A stretch of DNA of 64,000 bases from contig OZ025739.1 in NCBI GenBank assembly GCA_964019335.1, positions 248,001 through 312,000 of the forward strand, in the 5' to 3' direction. The notes under the pieces are model-generated. The model had not been told where the DNA came from. It saw only the letters and a program-made list of their open reading frames with translations, and did no database searches. The position numbers were made by a program, and so were the translations under genes. This document shows, in pieces, positions 1 to 11,268 of this stretch; the first letter of the stretch is position 1, and each line of letters opens with the position of its first letter. Source of the stretch: Diplonema japonicum. Its lineage: Eukaryota > Euglenozoa > Diplonemea > Diplonemida > Diplonemidae.

Positions 1-1
1 G

Positions 2-346
2 TTTGCGGAAGAAGGCAGGCTTCGTGTGAAGGCCGTGCAGCATGCGAAAGAACAGGAATTCATCGCCGCCCCGCCCACGCCTGCAACCTGCACAACGTGC
101 AGCTCGGGGAAGAAAAAAAAGCCCAAAAAGAAACCTTCTCCTTACCCGCAGGTCGTGTACCTCACGGCCCCCGAACCTTCTCCCTACCACAACCCGAGGC
201 ACTTTGTTGACCCTTTCCCTGCTTACCCGTCTCCGTCGCGCTGCACCTGCACTCCAACACCTGCAGGAGAGAGACGCAGACACCGCCCACACAAGGTCAA
301 CCCACTGCCCGGCGGATCTGAACCCCCGCCTCTTGTTGTTCTGTAG
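2..346 (+). CDS. 3' end of an unidentified protein gene (partial)
   Basis: An open frame enters from the left edge and stops at 344-346. The visible part begins with a charged, helix-prone stretch and continues with a low-complexity tail rich in Pro, Tyr, Ser and Lys, with a CTTCSS motif and a lysine cluster. I recognise no domain. It is on the same strand as every other gene here and is followed by a homopolymer-rich spacer typical of the window, which supports it as a real 3' end. It could still be a chance frame in GC-rich DNA. Confidence 0.45.
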   Translation, partial: FAEEGRLRVKAVQHAKEQEFIAAPPTPATCTTCSSGKKKKPKKKPSPYPQVVYLTAPEPSPYHNPRHFVDPFPAYPSPSRCTCTPTPAGERRRHRPHKVNPLPGGSEPPPLVVL

Positions 347-645
347 ATTCGTTAACTTTTTTTTAAAGGAAAAAAACTTTTTTTTGAACAACTATTTCTA
401 TAAACCCCCCCCCCCCTCCCCCCAATGAATGTATTGTAGTTTGAAATAAAAAGAATGCAAGAGGGAGGACAAGGGAAAAGGAGGGGGGGAAATGAATAAA
501 AAGTAAATACCCCCCCCCCCCCCCCACCCCACCCACGTCCCTCCCCTCCCGTTCTTATTATTATTTTTTGTCCATTTTTGCTGTGCAAACAATTTTATTG
601 TAAAAAAAAAAAAAGAGGGAGGAGAGGGGTGGGAGTGGGGAAGAA
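347..645. other. Homopolymer-rich intergenic spacer
   Basis: Runs of T, A and C, including a 15-nt C run near 511-525, and no coding signal. An A run at about 601-613 precedes the next gene by some 30 nt of purine-rich leader. Confidence 0.6.
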
Positions 646-1887
646 ATGTCGGGATCTGAGGGGGAGGCCGCTCCTCCGTCTGTCCCCATGCTTGCTGCAC
701 ATCACAGGTTCGCGGCGCAGGTGAAGTGTCAAGTTCCAACCCCGAGCGTGGCGGCGGGCGTGCTGGAAATGGGGTCCAGCGACTACGAAAATTTCAACGA
801 AGGCGTGAACGAGAAGATGATGCAGATGGCAACGGGCCACCTCCACAGCGCCGGTTTCGGCCTCCCAACAGACGAACAACATGCGTACTACTGCGGGACC
901 TCATCGGACTCAGATTTCATATACGGACAGGAAGACGCTATAATGAAGCAGAAACTCACAGAACGGCGTGAAAGGGACCGGAAAGCAATTCTAGCGGAAC
1001 AAGCCAGAGTGAGAAAAGTCCGCATGCAGTGCGCAATGGCACAACTCGTGTCAACCCTTCCCCAACCAAGCGACCATTCTTTGGAAACAATAGTCTCACG
1101 AGCGTGTGAGTACATAGAACAGCTCAGTGCTTCTGCGGAAAACGCTTACTGCGATAACATCCGGCTCAAGGCAAAGATTAAACAGCTTACCGAAGAAGAA
1201 AGCCTCACCGAACGAAGCTCCGTTGCTGACATCCCAAAGCCCGACTTTAACGAAGCTTTAAAAGCCGCTTTGAAAGGCCTTGCTCCGGTGTTCTGGATGG
1301 CATTGGTGTTGTCCGCTGTCATTTCTCCAAGAAGGCTCGCGAGAACTCTGTGGAGCTGGGACCCTGGCCAGGCTGTTGAAAAATTTTTCTCGAACAGACA
1401 GTTATTTTCCGTTCCCGTTGTGCATCGCGGTATAAATGTGTTTTCTGTTGTTGCGGCTGTTATAGCAGTGTTGGTCATGAGGAGGGTTAAGAAGATTTTT
1501 GCGGTGTTGGGATATTCTGCGCTTGCTATTATTCCCGATGAGCAGCCAACAGTGGTGCAGCCGAAGAAGGCACAGCACCGTTCACATGCTCCTCCTTTGC
1601 CCCCGCCCTCTGCCGCTCCTGGTTTTCACCATCCTTTGAAAAAGAAGGCTCAGTCAAAGGTCATGGAATATCTACACTCAGAGGGCATTGCCGCCCGAGG
1701 AAGGATCGTGCCTGAGACTTACCAGCGACGTAGAACTACATCCACCTCCACCTTTAATAATAATACACACGGACACGCGGCAGGCAGAGCTCCTTATGCA
1801 AGATCGCGGACGCTATCTTCGGCGTCATATGGCCAAGGACACCCTCGAATGCTGCGCGCTGCTTTTGGTTCACATGATGATTTCTAA
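646..1887 (+). CDS. Membrane-anchored basic helix-loop-helix protein, SREBP-like layout
   Basis: 413 aa, no intron seen. Residues about 104-182 read as a basic helix-loop-helix: a basic stretch with Glu118, Arg121, Arg123 and Lys124, helix 1 ending in the typical LxxxLP (VSTLP, 135-139), a short loop, then helix 2 (SLETIVSRACEYIEQL, 145-160), which closely resembles helix 2 of animal bHLH proteins. A zipper-like extension follows to about 182. Two hydrophobic segments follow at about 212-227 and 263-278, separated by a loop of about 35 residues. The tail is basic and low-complexity. A transcription factor tethered by a two-pass hairpin is the SREBP arrangement; that comparison is inference from layout. 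I see no strict RxxL site-1 protease motif in the loop. Alternative: a membrane protein with a basic coiled coil and no DNA binding. Confidence 0.6.
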   Translation: MSGSEGEAAPPSVPMLAAHHRFAAQVKCQVPTPSVAAGVLEMGSSDYENFNEGVNEKMMQMATGHLHSAGFGLPTDEQHAYYCGTSSDSDFIYGQEDAIMKQKLTERRERDRKAILAEQARVRKVRMQCAMAQLVSTLPQPSDHSLETIVSRACEYIEQLSASAENAYCDNIRLKAKIKQLTEEESLTERSSVADIPKPDFNEALKAALKGLAPVFWMALVLSAVISPRRLARTLWSWDPGQAVEKFFSNRQLFSVPVVHRGINVFSVVAAVIAVLVMRRVKKIFAVLGYSALAIIPDEQPTVVQPKKAQHRSHAPPLPPPSAAPGFHHPLKKKAQSKVMEYLHSEGIAARGRIVPETYQRRRTTSTSTFNNNTHGHAAGRAPYARSRTLSSASYGQGHPRMLRAAFGSHDDF

Positions 1888-2379
1888 TATTTATTCGGGG
1901 AAAAAAAAAAAAAAAAAAAAAAAAATGGGGAATTTTTTTTTTTGATCAGTTTCAGTTTTTTTATTCGTGTGACTTTTTTTTTGATATCGTGCGTTCCGTG
2001 TGTTTTTTTTTTTTTCTAGAAAAGATTTTGGATAGGTGGTGGGGGGGGGGGGGGGGGAGAAAGATGAAGTAAACCCTACAGCAGTTAAGCTGACATTTTT
2101 TTTTTGGGGGGGCGTCTCACAAAGACTTCCTTTAACTCATATATTATTTTATTTATACCCCCCTCCCCCATCTCTCTTTCTCCACCCACCCTTTTTTTTC
2201 CCCTTTTTTTTCTCCCCTCCTTTTTTTGATCCATCCTACACTCGGAGGGAAGAAAAGAAAAAAAAGGGGGGGGAGAAGGCAAAAGGAAAAAAAAGGCGAC
2301 ATCCTTTTTTTTTTATTTTTTTTTTTTTTGGCGAGTGGGAGAAATTAAAAAAAAAGTCCCATTTATGAGTTCATTCGGG

Positions 2380-2412
<33 letters not shown>

Positions 2413-2697
2413 TCAAAACAAATGACCCTCCTGCGCGGCGGGGGAAAAAATACCACCCGGCAAATTTCAAATGTAAAAAAAAAAAAAAAATAAATAAAAG
2501 TAGTCCATCACCACTTTGTGCGCAGACTTGGCCGGGTCCAACATACAAATTAAGTCACAATTTATTTTTCGCCAAGCTCATAAAACACCTTTTTTTTTTT
2601 GTTTTTTTTTTTTTTTTTTTTCTCCTCATTCCGGTATTTTTTTTTTTTTTTTCACAAAAAAAAAAAAAAAAAAAAAAAAAAAACCCGTCCCAGGGGG
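1888..2697. other. Homopolymer-rich intergenic region
   Basis: A, T and G runs (A run about 1900-1924, G run about 2039-2057, A run about 2380-2410) and short pyrimidine tracts. No convincing gene. The last 100 nt hold long T runs, an A run and a CCCAG acceptor at 2689-2693, immediately before the next start codon. Confidence 0.55.
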
Positions 2698-3948
2698 ATG
2701 GAGGTGTCTGGCCTTGAAACGGACACCAATGAAAACGAGAATGTCGACTGTAATGATGAAGAAAACAATCTGAACATCAACGAAATGACGCAGGATGCGA
2801 AGACGGGGCTGGACGATGTCTCGCAAGAAAGCTGGCGGGCGCTGATTAAAGAAAGGGTCGAGGTGCTGGCAGCGAAGAAAAAACAACGCCAGTTTTTATA
2901 CTTGGGAGGCTTCGCCTTGGGGCTGGGTGTTTTACTAGCGGTGACCGGGTTCATCTTGGGTTGGGAAAAAGGCAGGAAATTCCCGTTAATTATCGGGGGA
3001 TACTGTGCAGCCCTCGCGACACTCCTGTCCATATTCCAGGTCATGGAACATTTGGCTGGATTCTCAGATCCTGAAATCCAGTCAAGAATTGTTCGAATTC
3101 TGTTTATGGTGCCTATCTATGCAATTACTAGCTGGCTTGCCATTGCATATTCTAGTTATGCAGTTTATTTCGATCTTGTTAGAGATATGTATGAATCTTA
3201 CGCGATCTATACATTTTTTTCACTGATGATCGGGTTGTTGGGGGGACTGGACGAATGCGTGAGGTATTTTATGATAAATGGGCATATCGGGGATGGGCTC
3301 CCGCATCCTTGGCCGTTTTGCTGCTTGAAAAACTGGTTTATGGTTCCGGCGGTACTGTACAGGATAACACTGTCGATATTGCAATTCATGGTTTTAAAAC
3401 CTCTTTGCACCGTAATCGTCATCATTCTTTCCATTGCCGATGTGTATGGATCATCATTTACCGACTTCGGAAACAGCTTTATCTACATCACCTTCATCTA
3501 CAACATCTCGATTACCGTGGCGTTTTCTGCGCTGATTTATTTTTACATTGCGACGAAGGATCTCCTCAAAGACCATGATCCTTTGTTGAAATTTACTTGT
3601 ATAAAAGGTGTCATATTCCTCTCATACTGGCAAGCTCTTGCGATCGCTATCATGGACGCAACCGGGCTTCTCCCCCGTGTACCCTTCTGGGAGCAAGGGG
3701 AGGAAACGAGGATCGGGCTGCAGGATTTTTTGATCTGCTGTGAGATGCTTATATTTGCCATTGTTCACAAATACGTCTTCGGGGCGAAAGAGTACACTCA
3801 AGGATTGCAGGTGGGCGCGCGTATTGTAAGGGGTGCGGTGCTTCCCACTGCAAAACAAGGCATTTGGACAAATTTGAAACGGACTCTACAACATGATGAT
3901 GTTGCTGCAGACTTCGCGGCAACTTGGAGCTTCATCCGGGCGTTTTGA
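2698..3948 (+). CDS. TMEM184 / organic solute transporter alpha family membrane protein
   Basis: 416 aa. I chose the ATG at 2698 because the longer frame upstream only translates homopolymers and an AG acceptor sits at 2692-2693. After an acidic, Asn-rich N-terminal tail and a basic stretch there are about seven membrane segments. Family hallmarks visible are the RIVRILFMVPIYA segment preceding the third helix, a conserved region around YESYAIYTF, and KFTCIKGVIFLSYWQ near the C-terminal third. These match the Solute_trans_a (DUF300) family: TMEM184, plant LAZ1 and OST-alpha. Members sit in plasma, Golgi or endosomal membranes. The substrate cannot be told from sequence. The C-terminal tail after the last helix is cytosolic and unremarkable. 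Confidence 0.85.
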   Translation: MEVSGLETDTNENENVDCNDEENNLNINEMTQDAKTGLDDVSQESWRALIKERVEVLAAKKKQRQFLYLGGFALGLGVLLAVTGFILGWEKGRKFPLIIGGYCAALATLLSIFQVMEHLAGFSDPEIQSRIVRILFMVPIYAITSWLAIAYSSYAVYFDLVRDMYESYAIYTFFSLMIGLLGGLDECVRYFMINGHIGDGLPHPWPFCCLKNWFMVPAVLYRITLSILQFMVLKPLCTVIVIILSIADVYGSSFTDFGNSFIYITFIYNISITVAFSALIYFYIATKDLLKDHDPLLKFTCIKGVIFLSYWQALAIAIMDATGLLPRVPFWEQGEETRIGLQDFLICCEMLIFAIVHKYVFGAKEYTQGLQVGARIVRGAVLPTAKQGIWTNLKRTLQHDDVAADFAATWSFIRAF

Positions 3949-4038
3949 GAGGGAAGGGAAAAAAAAAAGAAGAAAAAAAAATAGAACCCTCCTTTCCCCC
4001 CCCCTCATTTCCACTTTTTTTTTAAAAAAAAATCAATT

Positions 4039-4071
<33 letters not shown>

Positions 4072-4616
4072 CCTTCTCTTAAATGTACTATAGAACTGGA
4101 AAAGAAAGAAAAGAAAAGAAAAAAACGGGGGGGGGGAGTTCGTAACATTTTTCTTCCCATATATTCTTTGGGCCCCCTCCCCCCCTTTACGGCAGTCTCA
4201 AAAGAAAAACTCCGGTATCTTATCACAATTCTTTTTTTTTTAATTTTTTTTTACGGGCATTTTTTTTTTTGTAAGAGGGGAAATTGGGTGTGCCACACTG
4301 CCCCAATTTTGCTGTTGAGAATGCTCCAAATGTGTCCATTTTTTTAAGGAAGGGGTGGGGGGATCAACAGGGGGGATAAGGGGAAAAAAAAAGGCAACTT
4401 GTGTTGTTGTTGTTTTCTTTTTTTTTAATTTTATTCGCTCCCTCCTATCCCATCCTTCCTTTAGTTTTTCTTTTTCTTTTTCTCTTCGTCCATTTTTTTT
4501 TTTTTTTTCCTACACCCTGCTCACAAATTAAAGTATTTTGAGGATTTTCTTTTTCCCCCGCTCCATTTTTTTTTTTTTTTCCAGGGAAAGATCGACAAAA
4601 AAAAAAAAAAAAAAAT
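3949..4616. other. Homopolymer-rich intergenic region with acceptor before the next gene
   Basis: A and T runs, including a T run about 4041-4071 and several shorter ones. No gene seen. It ends with a T run, CCAG at 4581-4584 and an A run that abuts the next ATG, a candidate trans-splice acceptor and A-rich leader. Confidence 0.55.
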
Positions 4617-5772
4617 ATGTCGTTCCTTTCACCAAAGATAAAAAGAGGATTGAAAACGGTTTTTATAGCGTACGATGCAAATGGAGACGGGGAGTTGGAC
4701 GAACACGAGCAGAAGAAAATCGAGGATGTTCTGGGGCCTCGAAAAAAACAGTCAACTCCGGCCGTGGCTGTGAAGGACGAAGCGTTTCAAGAATACATGA
4801 AAACAAGCTGGGACGAACCCTTGATGTCGCTCTGCGAAAAACTGGTGAAATACATTATAACCGAGGAAATTCTTCCACAGTGGAACGGCAACGACAGAAC
4901 CGTGGAATGGACACGCGGGCAAATACAGTCGCCCCAAGAAGACCGGCATCTTCCACCCGACCCGAAAACCATATTGGAAACAAAAGACATATTACAGTAT
5001 TGTTTGGCCTCTCCCAACGGTTTGCAACTCTTAAAAGAACACTGTGTAGCCGCTGCTCCGCCTGTTGAAACAACACCTTCTCTCGAACCCGATCTGAGAA
5101 TTGAAGATCCATTTGAAGAAACTGAAATAATTCACGAAGAAGAAACCGCTCCTGAAGAACCTCCTGTGTCGCCGAAAGAAGAAGAACCTAGCACTCCTCA
5201 AGAACCACGAGAAGACCACAAACCAAGTTTCTTAACAGAGCCTTCCGAGGAGGAAAAGAACGCAATCGAAAGAATCCACCAAAATACTGTAAAAAACGAA
5301 CCGGAAGAACAGCCGTACACAATGACCTTGAATGAGCTAAAATTAAAAGTGTCGGAACTGGAAGCTCTTAGGATAACGCTAGAAAATATTTCATTGAAAA
5401 CTGAGAAGGAGCTGCCTACCCGCGACGGCAAAAAAGTGGATTCCTTATTTGTCTCGCCCGAGCTGCCCTTCCGGGTTCGCGATAACCACCATCTCTACCA
5501 GGCACAGCACCAGATTCCCCCGCCGACTTTCTCGCAGAGTCCTGCTCCGTTCAGTGAACAGCCCTTGTACCGTCCCCCGCAACCCGGCAGGGGTAAAGAG
5601 AACAGGGGTGTCTTCTTATCCACCAGGAGAGAGGATCATCTGAAGTATGTGATGGGCGCGGCGAGCAAGCGTGTTGCCGCAACACCAACAACAACAACAA
5701 CAACAACACCAACAATCCCGATGCCCGCAAAAAAGAAGCGGGACAAGGGTATCACGTTCACTATGATGACGT

Positions 5773-5774
<2 letters not shown>
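4617..5774 (+). CDS. EF-hand protein of unknown function
   Basis: 385 aa. One canonical EF-hand loop is visible at residues 20-31 (Asp20, Asn22, Asp24, Gly25, Leu27, Glu31), so calcium binding is likely. Next comes a conserved-looking helical region to about residue 145, then an acidic Glu/Pro-rich linker (about 150-230), a short coiled-coil-like segment (about 235-265) and a Pro-rich, disordered tail with a (Thr)n run from an ACA microsatellite near 5690-5710, ending in a Lys-rich patch. I recognise no family beyond the EF-hand. The ATG directly follows an A run. A cytoskeletal or regulatory scaffold is possible but not shown. Confidence 0.7.
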
Positions 5775-5820
<46 letters not shown>

Positions 5821-5902
5821 GTAGTTCAGTATTTTTTTTTTTTTTTTTTTTTTTCCGGGGGGAAAAAAAAAAGAACTTCAGAATTCACAAAAAAAAAAAA
5901 AA

Positions 5903-6880
5903 ATGAACTTTGCATGGAAAGCCGTGATATGGATCGGCTCGGCGGTACTGATATTGGTACGGATGTTTTTAGATTCTAGGTTGATCGCACGCGGTGTGCG
6001 ATGGTGGTGGGCCAGCGAGAGAGACGCACAAGACGGGCGTCCGGTCGCAGACGGCGTTGAAGTCTCAGAAGTATCCTACGGGACAGGTTGGAGAGAAACA
6101 GCGTACCTTTTGAAAGACCGGAGAGGCTGCTCGGGGAAGGTGATTCTATACGTCCACGGAGGTGGCTGGGGGGCAGCCAACGCCACAACCCTGATCCATT
6201 CCATGACTCCCTTCGTCAGAAGAGGTTACACTGTAGTTGCAGTGAACTACCCATTAGCCCCAACACACCCCTTCCCCCACGCGGTTGTGTCCATAGTCAA
6301 GTCACTTGCTTTCTTCAACAAAGAGTACGGATATACTAGCATTCATCTTCACGGAGATTCGGCTGGAGGGAACCTGACTACTTTGACAGCCGCTTTCATT
6401 TCTAACCCGAGCCTTCTTCGCCAGATTTCCGATGTTTCGTTGTTGGATCTTCCTGACATTATGACTGTTACATCGTTGTACGGGTTGCTAGACGATGGAT
6501 CTTGGTGGAGCCCTGTTCCAGGGGTGCCATGGTTGGAAGCGAAGATTTGTTCGTTTCTTTACTCTGTTTCGATTGGGGTGTATAAGGGCAGCCGTGCCGA
6601 CAAGGTGACCATCACGGACTATTTGCCGTTTATCAAGAACCTCCCTCCTTCGTTGTTGATCGCGGGTGCGAGGGATCCGTTGGTGCATTCCAGTTCTTCT
6701 TTGCACTGGAATCTTCGGTCGAAGGGCCTTCCTTCTCATTTCTATGCGGTAAAAGGCGCAAGACATGCATTTTTCGGCCTCCCACCAGATTTTTTCTCGG
6801 GCTTGCTTCCGGCACAGCAATACACAATACAGCAAGTAGTTAAGTTCATGGAAAAATATGAACCGAGGTGTCTGCTGTGA
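5903..6880 (+). CDS. Membrane-anchored alpha/beta hydrolase (HSL/esterase type)
   Basis: 325 aa. Residues about 5-22 form an N-terminal hydrophobic anchor. The catalytic domain has the oxyanion motif HGGGWG (85-90), the nucleophile elbow GDSAGG with Ser153, an Asp258 in GARDPLV and His288 in GARHAFF, giving a complete Ser-Asp-His triad. This is the alpha/beta hydrolase fold-3 (hormone-sensitive lipase, arylacetamide deacetylase, isoprenylcysteine methylesterase-like) group, which hydrolyses carboxyl esters of small or lipid substrates, often at the endoplasmic reticulum. The exact substrate is unknown. The start follows an AG at about 5880 and an A run ending at the ATG. No intron is needed. 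Confidence 0.85.
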   Translation: MNFAWKAVIWIGSAVLILVRMFLDSRLIARGVRWWWASERDAQDGRPVADGVEVSEVSYGTGWRETAYLLKDRRGCSGKVILYVHGGGWGAANATTLIHSMTPFVRRGYTVVAVNYPLAPTHPFPHAVVSIVKSLAFFNKEYGYTSIHLHGDSAGGNLTTLTAAFISNPSLLRQISDVSLLDLPDIMTVTSLYGLLDDGSWWSPVPGVPWLEAKICSFLYSVSIGVYKGSRADKVTITDYLPFIKNLPPSLLIAGARDPLVHSSSSLHWNLRSKGLPSHFYAVKGARHAFFGLPPDFFSGLLPAQQYTIQQVVKFMEKYEPRCLL

Positions 6881-7977
6881 ATTATTATTATTATTATTTT
6901 TTTGTTTTTTGTTCAAGTGGGATTCTATCCTTTTTTTTTTTTTTTTTAGAAAAGTAGTTGTAAAAGGATTTTTTTTTCTTTATGGGGCAGCAAGACCTTT
7001 GACGGGGTCTAGGTGAGCAACGACACCTCCCCTTAAGCGAGTCCTTTCAGGGAAGTCTGTGTCAAACAAGAAATAAAGCAAACCTTTGGTGACAGGACCA
7101 CTGTCACCTAGACACAGACAGAACTTCTCTTCAATACAGGGGTAACATGGATCGCATTTGGCTTCAGCAAAAGAAAAGATGCCCCCCACCCCACTGCGAG
7201 GAAACGGGGAGGTGGCGCTGTACAGGTTAGAAACTCACTCCAATGTGTAGTGACTTGTGTCACCTTTGAAATTGTTAGTTAAGAGATTGAATTTCTTTTT
7301 TTTTTCTTCTTCTTTGTAGCAACCCACAACTAGCCCCCTTTTTTTTTTTCATTTTATTCCGTTACGTTCTGCAGCCTTGTTTGGCTGCGCAATCCACTTC
7401 CTTTTTTTTTTTTTTTTTCTGTTTCTTCGGCTATCGTTTTTCATTCTTATTAAAAAAAAAAGTTTTTTTTTTGACTCCGAAAATATGAAGGATCCTCTCT
7501 CCCTTTATCCATTATTATAAGACGGTGCATAGCTGCACTGCGTTTAAATTAAAAAAAAGATTTTTTTTAACTTCAAGTCCCGAGCTTGACTATTGCACGG
7601 GGGGAGGGGGATCTATTTATTTATTAGTCATCTTTATTTTTTGTCCCCGTCGTTCCCTTCCATCTTCTTTTTTTTCTTCTCTCTACTTGTGCTTTTTTTT
7701 TTTCTTTTTCTCTTCCCCCTCCTTTCCGTCTTTTTTTTTTTACAAAAAAATGAAGAGTGCGAGGGGGAAAAAAAAAAAATCTGGGAAAGAGAGGTAAAGT
7801 AGAACGAATAGAAAACGTGGGGGGGCAACAGAAAGGGAAAACGAAAAAAAAAAAGAATTTTTTCTTCTTCTATTCTTCTTCTATATGCATGGGAGGGGGA
7901 AAAAAAAAAAAAAAAAAAAAAAAAAACCAAGGGGGATCCAGGCATCACAAATAAGTAAATAAAGGAAGAAAAAAAAA
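6881..7977. other. Long intergenic region upstream of TM9SF-A
   Basis: Homopolymer and pyrimidine-rich DNA containing the structured repeat annotated separately at 6984-7146. Short frames at 7525-7802 translate only Phe/Ser/Lys homopolymers and are not genes. The 3' end is an A-rich run touching the next ATG. Confidence 0.5.
6984..7146. repeat. Structured dispersed repeat, copy 1 (longer form)
   Basis: The first 81 nt (6984-7064) match 17832-17912 at 79 of 81 positions. Both copies then share GGGTAAC, but here 75 nt (7065-7139) intervene. That extra segment closes a nested hairpin: GTCTGTGTC at 7055-7063 pairs with GACACAGAC at 7111-7119, and inside it GGTGACAG at 7088-7095 pairs with CTGTCACC at 7101-7108 around a 5-nt loop. 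Two smaller stems (AGACC/GGTCT and AGGTG/CACCT) lie in the shared part. It may be a short mobile element, a structured RNA or a shared regulatory element. Confidence 0.7.
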
Positions 7978-10043
7978 ATGTCTTTGGGCAGAGGGTTAGT
8001 TGTGCTGACCGCGTTGAGTTGTTTAAGCAGCTGGAGCGAAGCAAGATTTGTATATGTGCCGAATTCAGTATGCAAGAAAAAAAAAAGAAAAAAAAAAGAA
8101 AAAAAAAAAACAAGATATTGGAGAGAAGAGAAGGCGGTCATGTGGATTCACAAGTTAACTCCCTGACTTCTACAGACGGCATCATCCCTTTTGGCTTCTA
8201 CGACCTTCAGTTCTGCCGACCTAACAACCACACCGCGGCTAGTTTTGTAGAGAATCTCGGCACGCTTCTCAGAGGTGACAAAATCGAAGACTCCCCTTAC
8301 AGCTTCGCTATGCTTCAAAACACATCCTGCACAATGGTGGCCTGCAAAGAAAAGGACAACGTTTTGAACAAAGAAGCGCTGAAAAAATTCGAGAAGCGTA
8401 TCGTGCGGGGGTACAGGGGAAACATGATCGTGGACTACCTGCCCGCCCTCCGCAGCGGCAAGCTCGACAAGAACAACTGTAAAAAGTGTGTAAAAAAAAA
8501 AAATTATATTAAACATTAAAAAAAAAAAAAAGGGGCCGCAATCCTTTGAGAACCGATACCGATGTGCGTGGTTTCGCCATCGGCGGCTGTTCCAAGAGTG
8601 AAGTGTACATCAACAACCACTTGGACTTCACCATCGAGTATAACTATGTCGATACCACAAACAAGAAGGACAGCAACTATTACGTTGTAGGCTTCTACGT
8701 GTCCCCAAGATCCATCGGAAAGAGAAACGCCGTTGACAAATGCTCCATGGAAAATCCTGCCACACATTTCTCCACAAAACTCGCAGAGGGCGAAACCACT
8801 AAAAGCATCGAGTGGTCTTACTCCGTGAAGTGGAAATACAACCCTGCTGTGGAATGGGTCACAAGGTGGGACAACTACCTGAACTCTTCAGAAGCTGACA
8901 CCGATGCCCAGGCTCATTGGCTTCGTATCACACAGTCCATTCTTGTCATTCTCTGCCTGTCAGGTGTTGTTGCCATAATTCTAATGAGGACTCTTCATTT
9001 GGATTTTAACAGGTACAACAACCCTGATAATGAAGAAGAGATGCAGGAGGAGGTTGGATGGAAGCTTGTTCACACCGATGTGTTCCGCCCCCCTTCGCAC
9101 CCGAATCTTTTCGCTGCGGTCATCGGGACCGGGACACAGTTACTCGGTATGTCGTGTGCTACGTTGTTGTTCGCATTGCTTGGGTTTTTGTCGCCCGCCC
9201 GCCGTGGGTTCCTTTTGACTACATTGATTCTCCTCTTTGTTCTGATGGCGTTTTTCAACGGTTACGTGACCGGGCTTCTTCAGATGATGTTCTCTGTCAG
9301 GCAGTGGAAGACCGTTGTTTTCGCGGGGACCGCCTTCCCTGGGTTTATCTTCCTCATTTGGGGCTTCTCCGAGGCGCTTCTCGCGCACCGCGGGGCAGCC
9401 AACGCCGTTCCTGTCGGGACCGTGTTCTCGATCATCGGGCTGTGGTTCGGGATCTGCCTCCCGCAGGCCATCCTCGGCGCGTCGTTCTCGTACCGCCAGG
9501 CTCCTATTGAGAACCCGTTGAGGTACAACGTGCAGGAGAAGGCGATTCCCTCGCAGAAGTGGCTGTTCAGTTACCCCGCGACTATCTTGGTATGGAGATG
9601 GGAAACAAAAAAAAAAAAAAAAAAAAAAATCCAGCTCCCGGGCATTGTCCCGTTCGCAGCTGCGCTCACAGAGCTGTCGCTTCTTATGAGGTCGATCTGG
9701 CAGGTAAGGAAAAAAAAAAAAAAAAAAAAAAAACACACACACAGGGCCAAGTGTACTATGTGTTTGGGTTCCTCTCCCTTGTATTCGTGGTTTCCGTCAT
9801 CACCGTTTGCCTCACTGTTATTGTGTACATTTACTACCAGCTTGTCTTTGAAGACTACAGGTGGTGGTGGAAGTCCATCTTTGTGCCCTCTGGAATGGGG
9901 GTTTACTACTTCCTCTATGCTATTCATTACTACAACTCCACTCTGAACGTCAAGACGTGGCTGGCGGCCTGGATGTACTTCTCTTTCTGCGGTATCGTTG
10001 CGGTGGCCATAACGCTTATAGCCGGGACTGTGGGTATGGGGTC

Positions 10044-10078
<35 letters not shown>

Positions 10079-10136
10079 TTTCTACGCTGCGTGGATGTTC
10101 ACTAGAAAGATCTACAGGTCAATCAAGATCGAATAG
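7978..10136 (+). CDS. TM9SF / nonaspanin membrane protein, copy A (six exons)
   Basis: Spliced model 7978-8067, 8115-8485, 8533-9589, 9635-9703, 9745-10033, 10078-10136 gives 644 aa. The introns are 41-47 nt with GT...AG ends, A-rich, and all phases agree. The protein has a signal peptide, a lumenal domain, a conserved block after the first membrane helix (MRTLHLDFNRYN through GWKLVHTDVFRPP) and a nine-helix membrane region ending in the SIKIE tail, a KxD/E-type Golgi/COPI retention signal known for this family. Nonaspanins act in the Golgi and endosomes in sorting of membrane proteins. Unspliced frames break at each A run, so the intron model is needed to reach the conserved GTVGF...WMFTRKIY terminus. 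The first two introns are less certain than the last three, whose flanks match the family exactly. Confidence 0.9.
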
Positions 10137-11234
10137 ATTAGAGGAAGGGGGAGGTGCATTTTTTTTTTCACTAAAATAATTTTTATTTTATTTGTGGGAG
10201 GATATTTAGGGATGATTTTTTTTTTCTTGAAATCCAGAGGAAGGAGAAAAAAAAATAGTAGATTAAAGATCTATTGGTGGAGAGATACAGGGGGAAAAAA
10301 AAAGAAGAAAAAAAGGGGGGGTTCTTTAAATTGCTTCAAAGAAGAAACAAAGCCCCCCCCCCCCCCCCCACGATATAAATTTGCATTTTTTGTTCTTTTT
10401 CTGTCCTTTTTTTTCGCTCTGTAGGTGCCACCCTGTTTGGTCGATTTTCTCTCTGTGTGCTTTCTTTTTTTTTTCTTGCTGAGAAAAAAAAATATTAATC
10501 CGGAAGTGTTTCTTTTTTTGTTTTTTTTTTGTTTCTTCCCCCATTTCCTCGTTCCCGCCCCCCCCCCCCTTTTTTATATATTTCTCATTTCTTTTTTTTT
10601 TTCCTCTTAAAATTAGCAACTCTTCCTGTCCTGTCAGAAAGAAGAAGAAGAAAAAAGAAAATCGAGGAAAAAGAAAAGAAAGAAAAAAAAAAAAAAAAAA
10701 AAAGAGCCCGTGCATGTTGCATGAACACAAAAGGAGGCCACTCGCCATAGGGGGCACGACTGGGTCACATTTTTCTCCTTTACTGTTATCACCTGCGATT
10801 TCCTGCAGTGGTAAAGTTATTCTTTTTTTTTTCTCAAGGCGATAATAACTTTTTGTGCTTACTTTTAGCTCGGGGGTTTATCGCTGGATTCCCCCGCCCC
10901 CCCCCCTTTTTTTTGGAATTAGAACACAGAACATAAATAATAAGGGGGGAAAAAATGGAAAAAAAAGAGGACACACAACACCCCCCCATCCCCAGGAGAA
11001 AAGTCAAAAAAAAAGAGAAAAAACTGAAGAATCTTTTTTCATATTTTTTTTTTTTTTTTTTGGAGATGTTTTATCTATTTACCCCACCAAATTTACTTTT
11101 TTTTTTTGTGCCAGACGACCAGAAGAACCAAGGGATCAGGTCGCTTTTGCAAAAAAAAAAACCAGGAAAAAAGAAAAATGCCCTGGTCAGTTACGGGATA
11201 GATGCGTTCAGACGAGGGTGACGGGGATTCAAAG

Positions 11235-11268
<34 letters not shown>

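Noticed and set aside
7065-7139. Extra segment of the structured repeat taken as a spliced intron
   Set aside because: It ends in CAG but starts with AAC, not GT, so a deletion or length variant is more likely.
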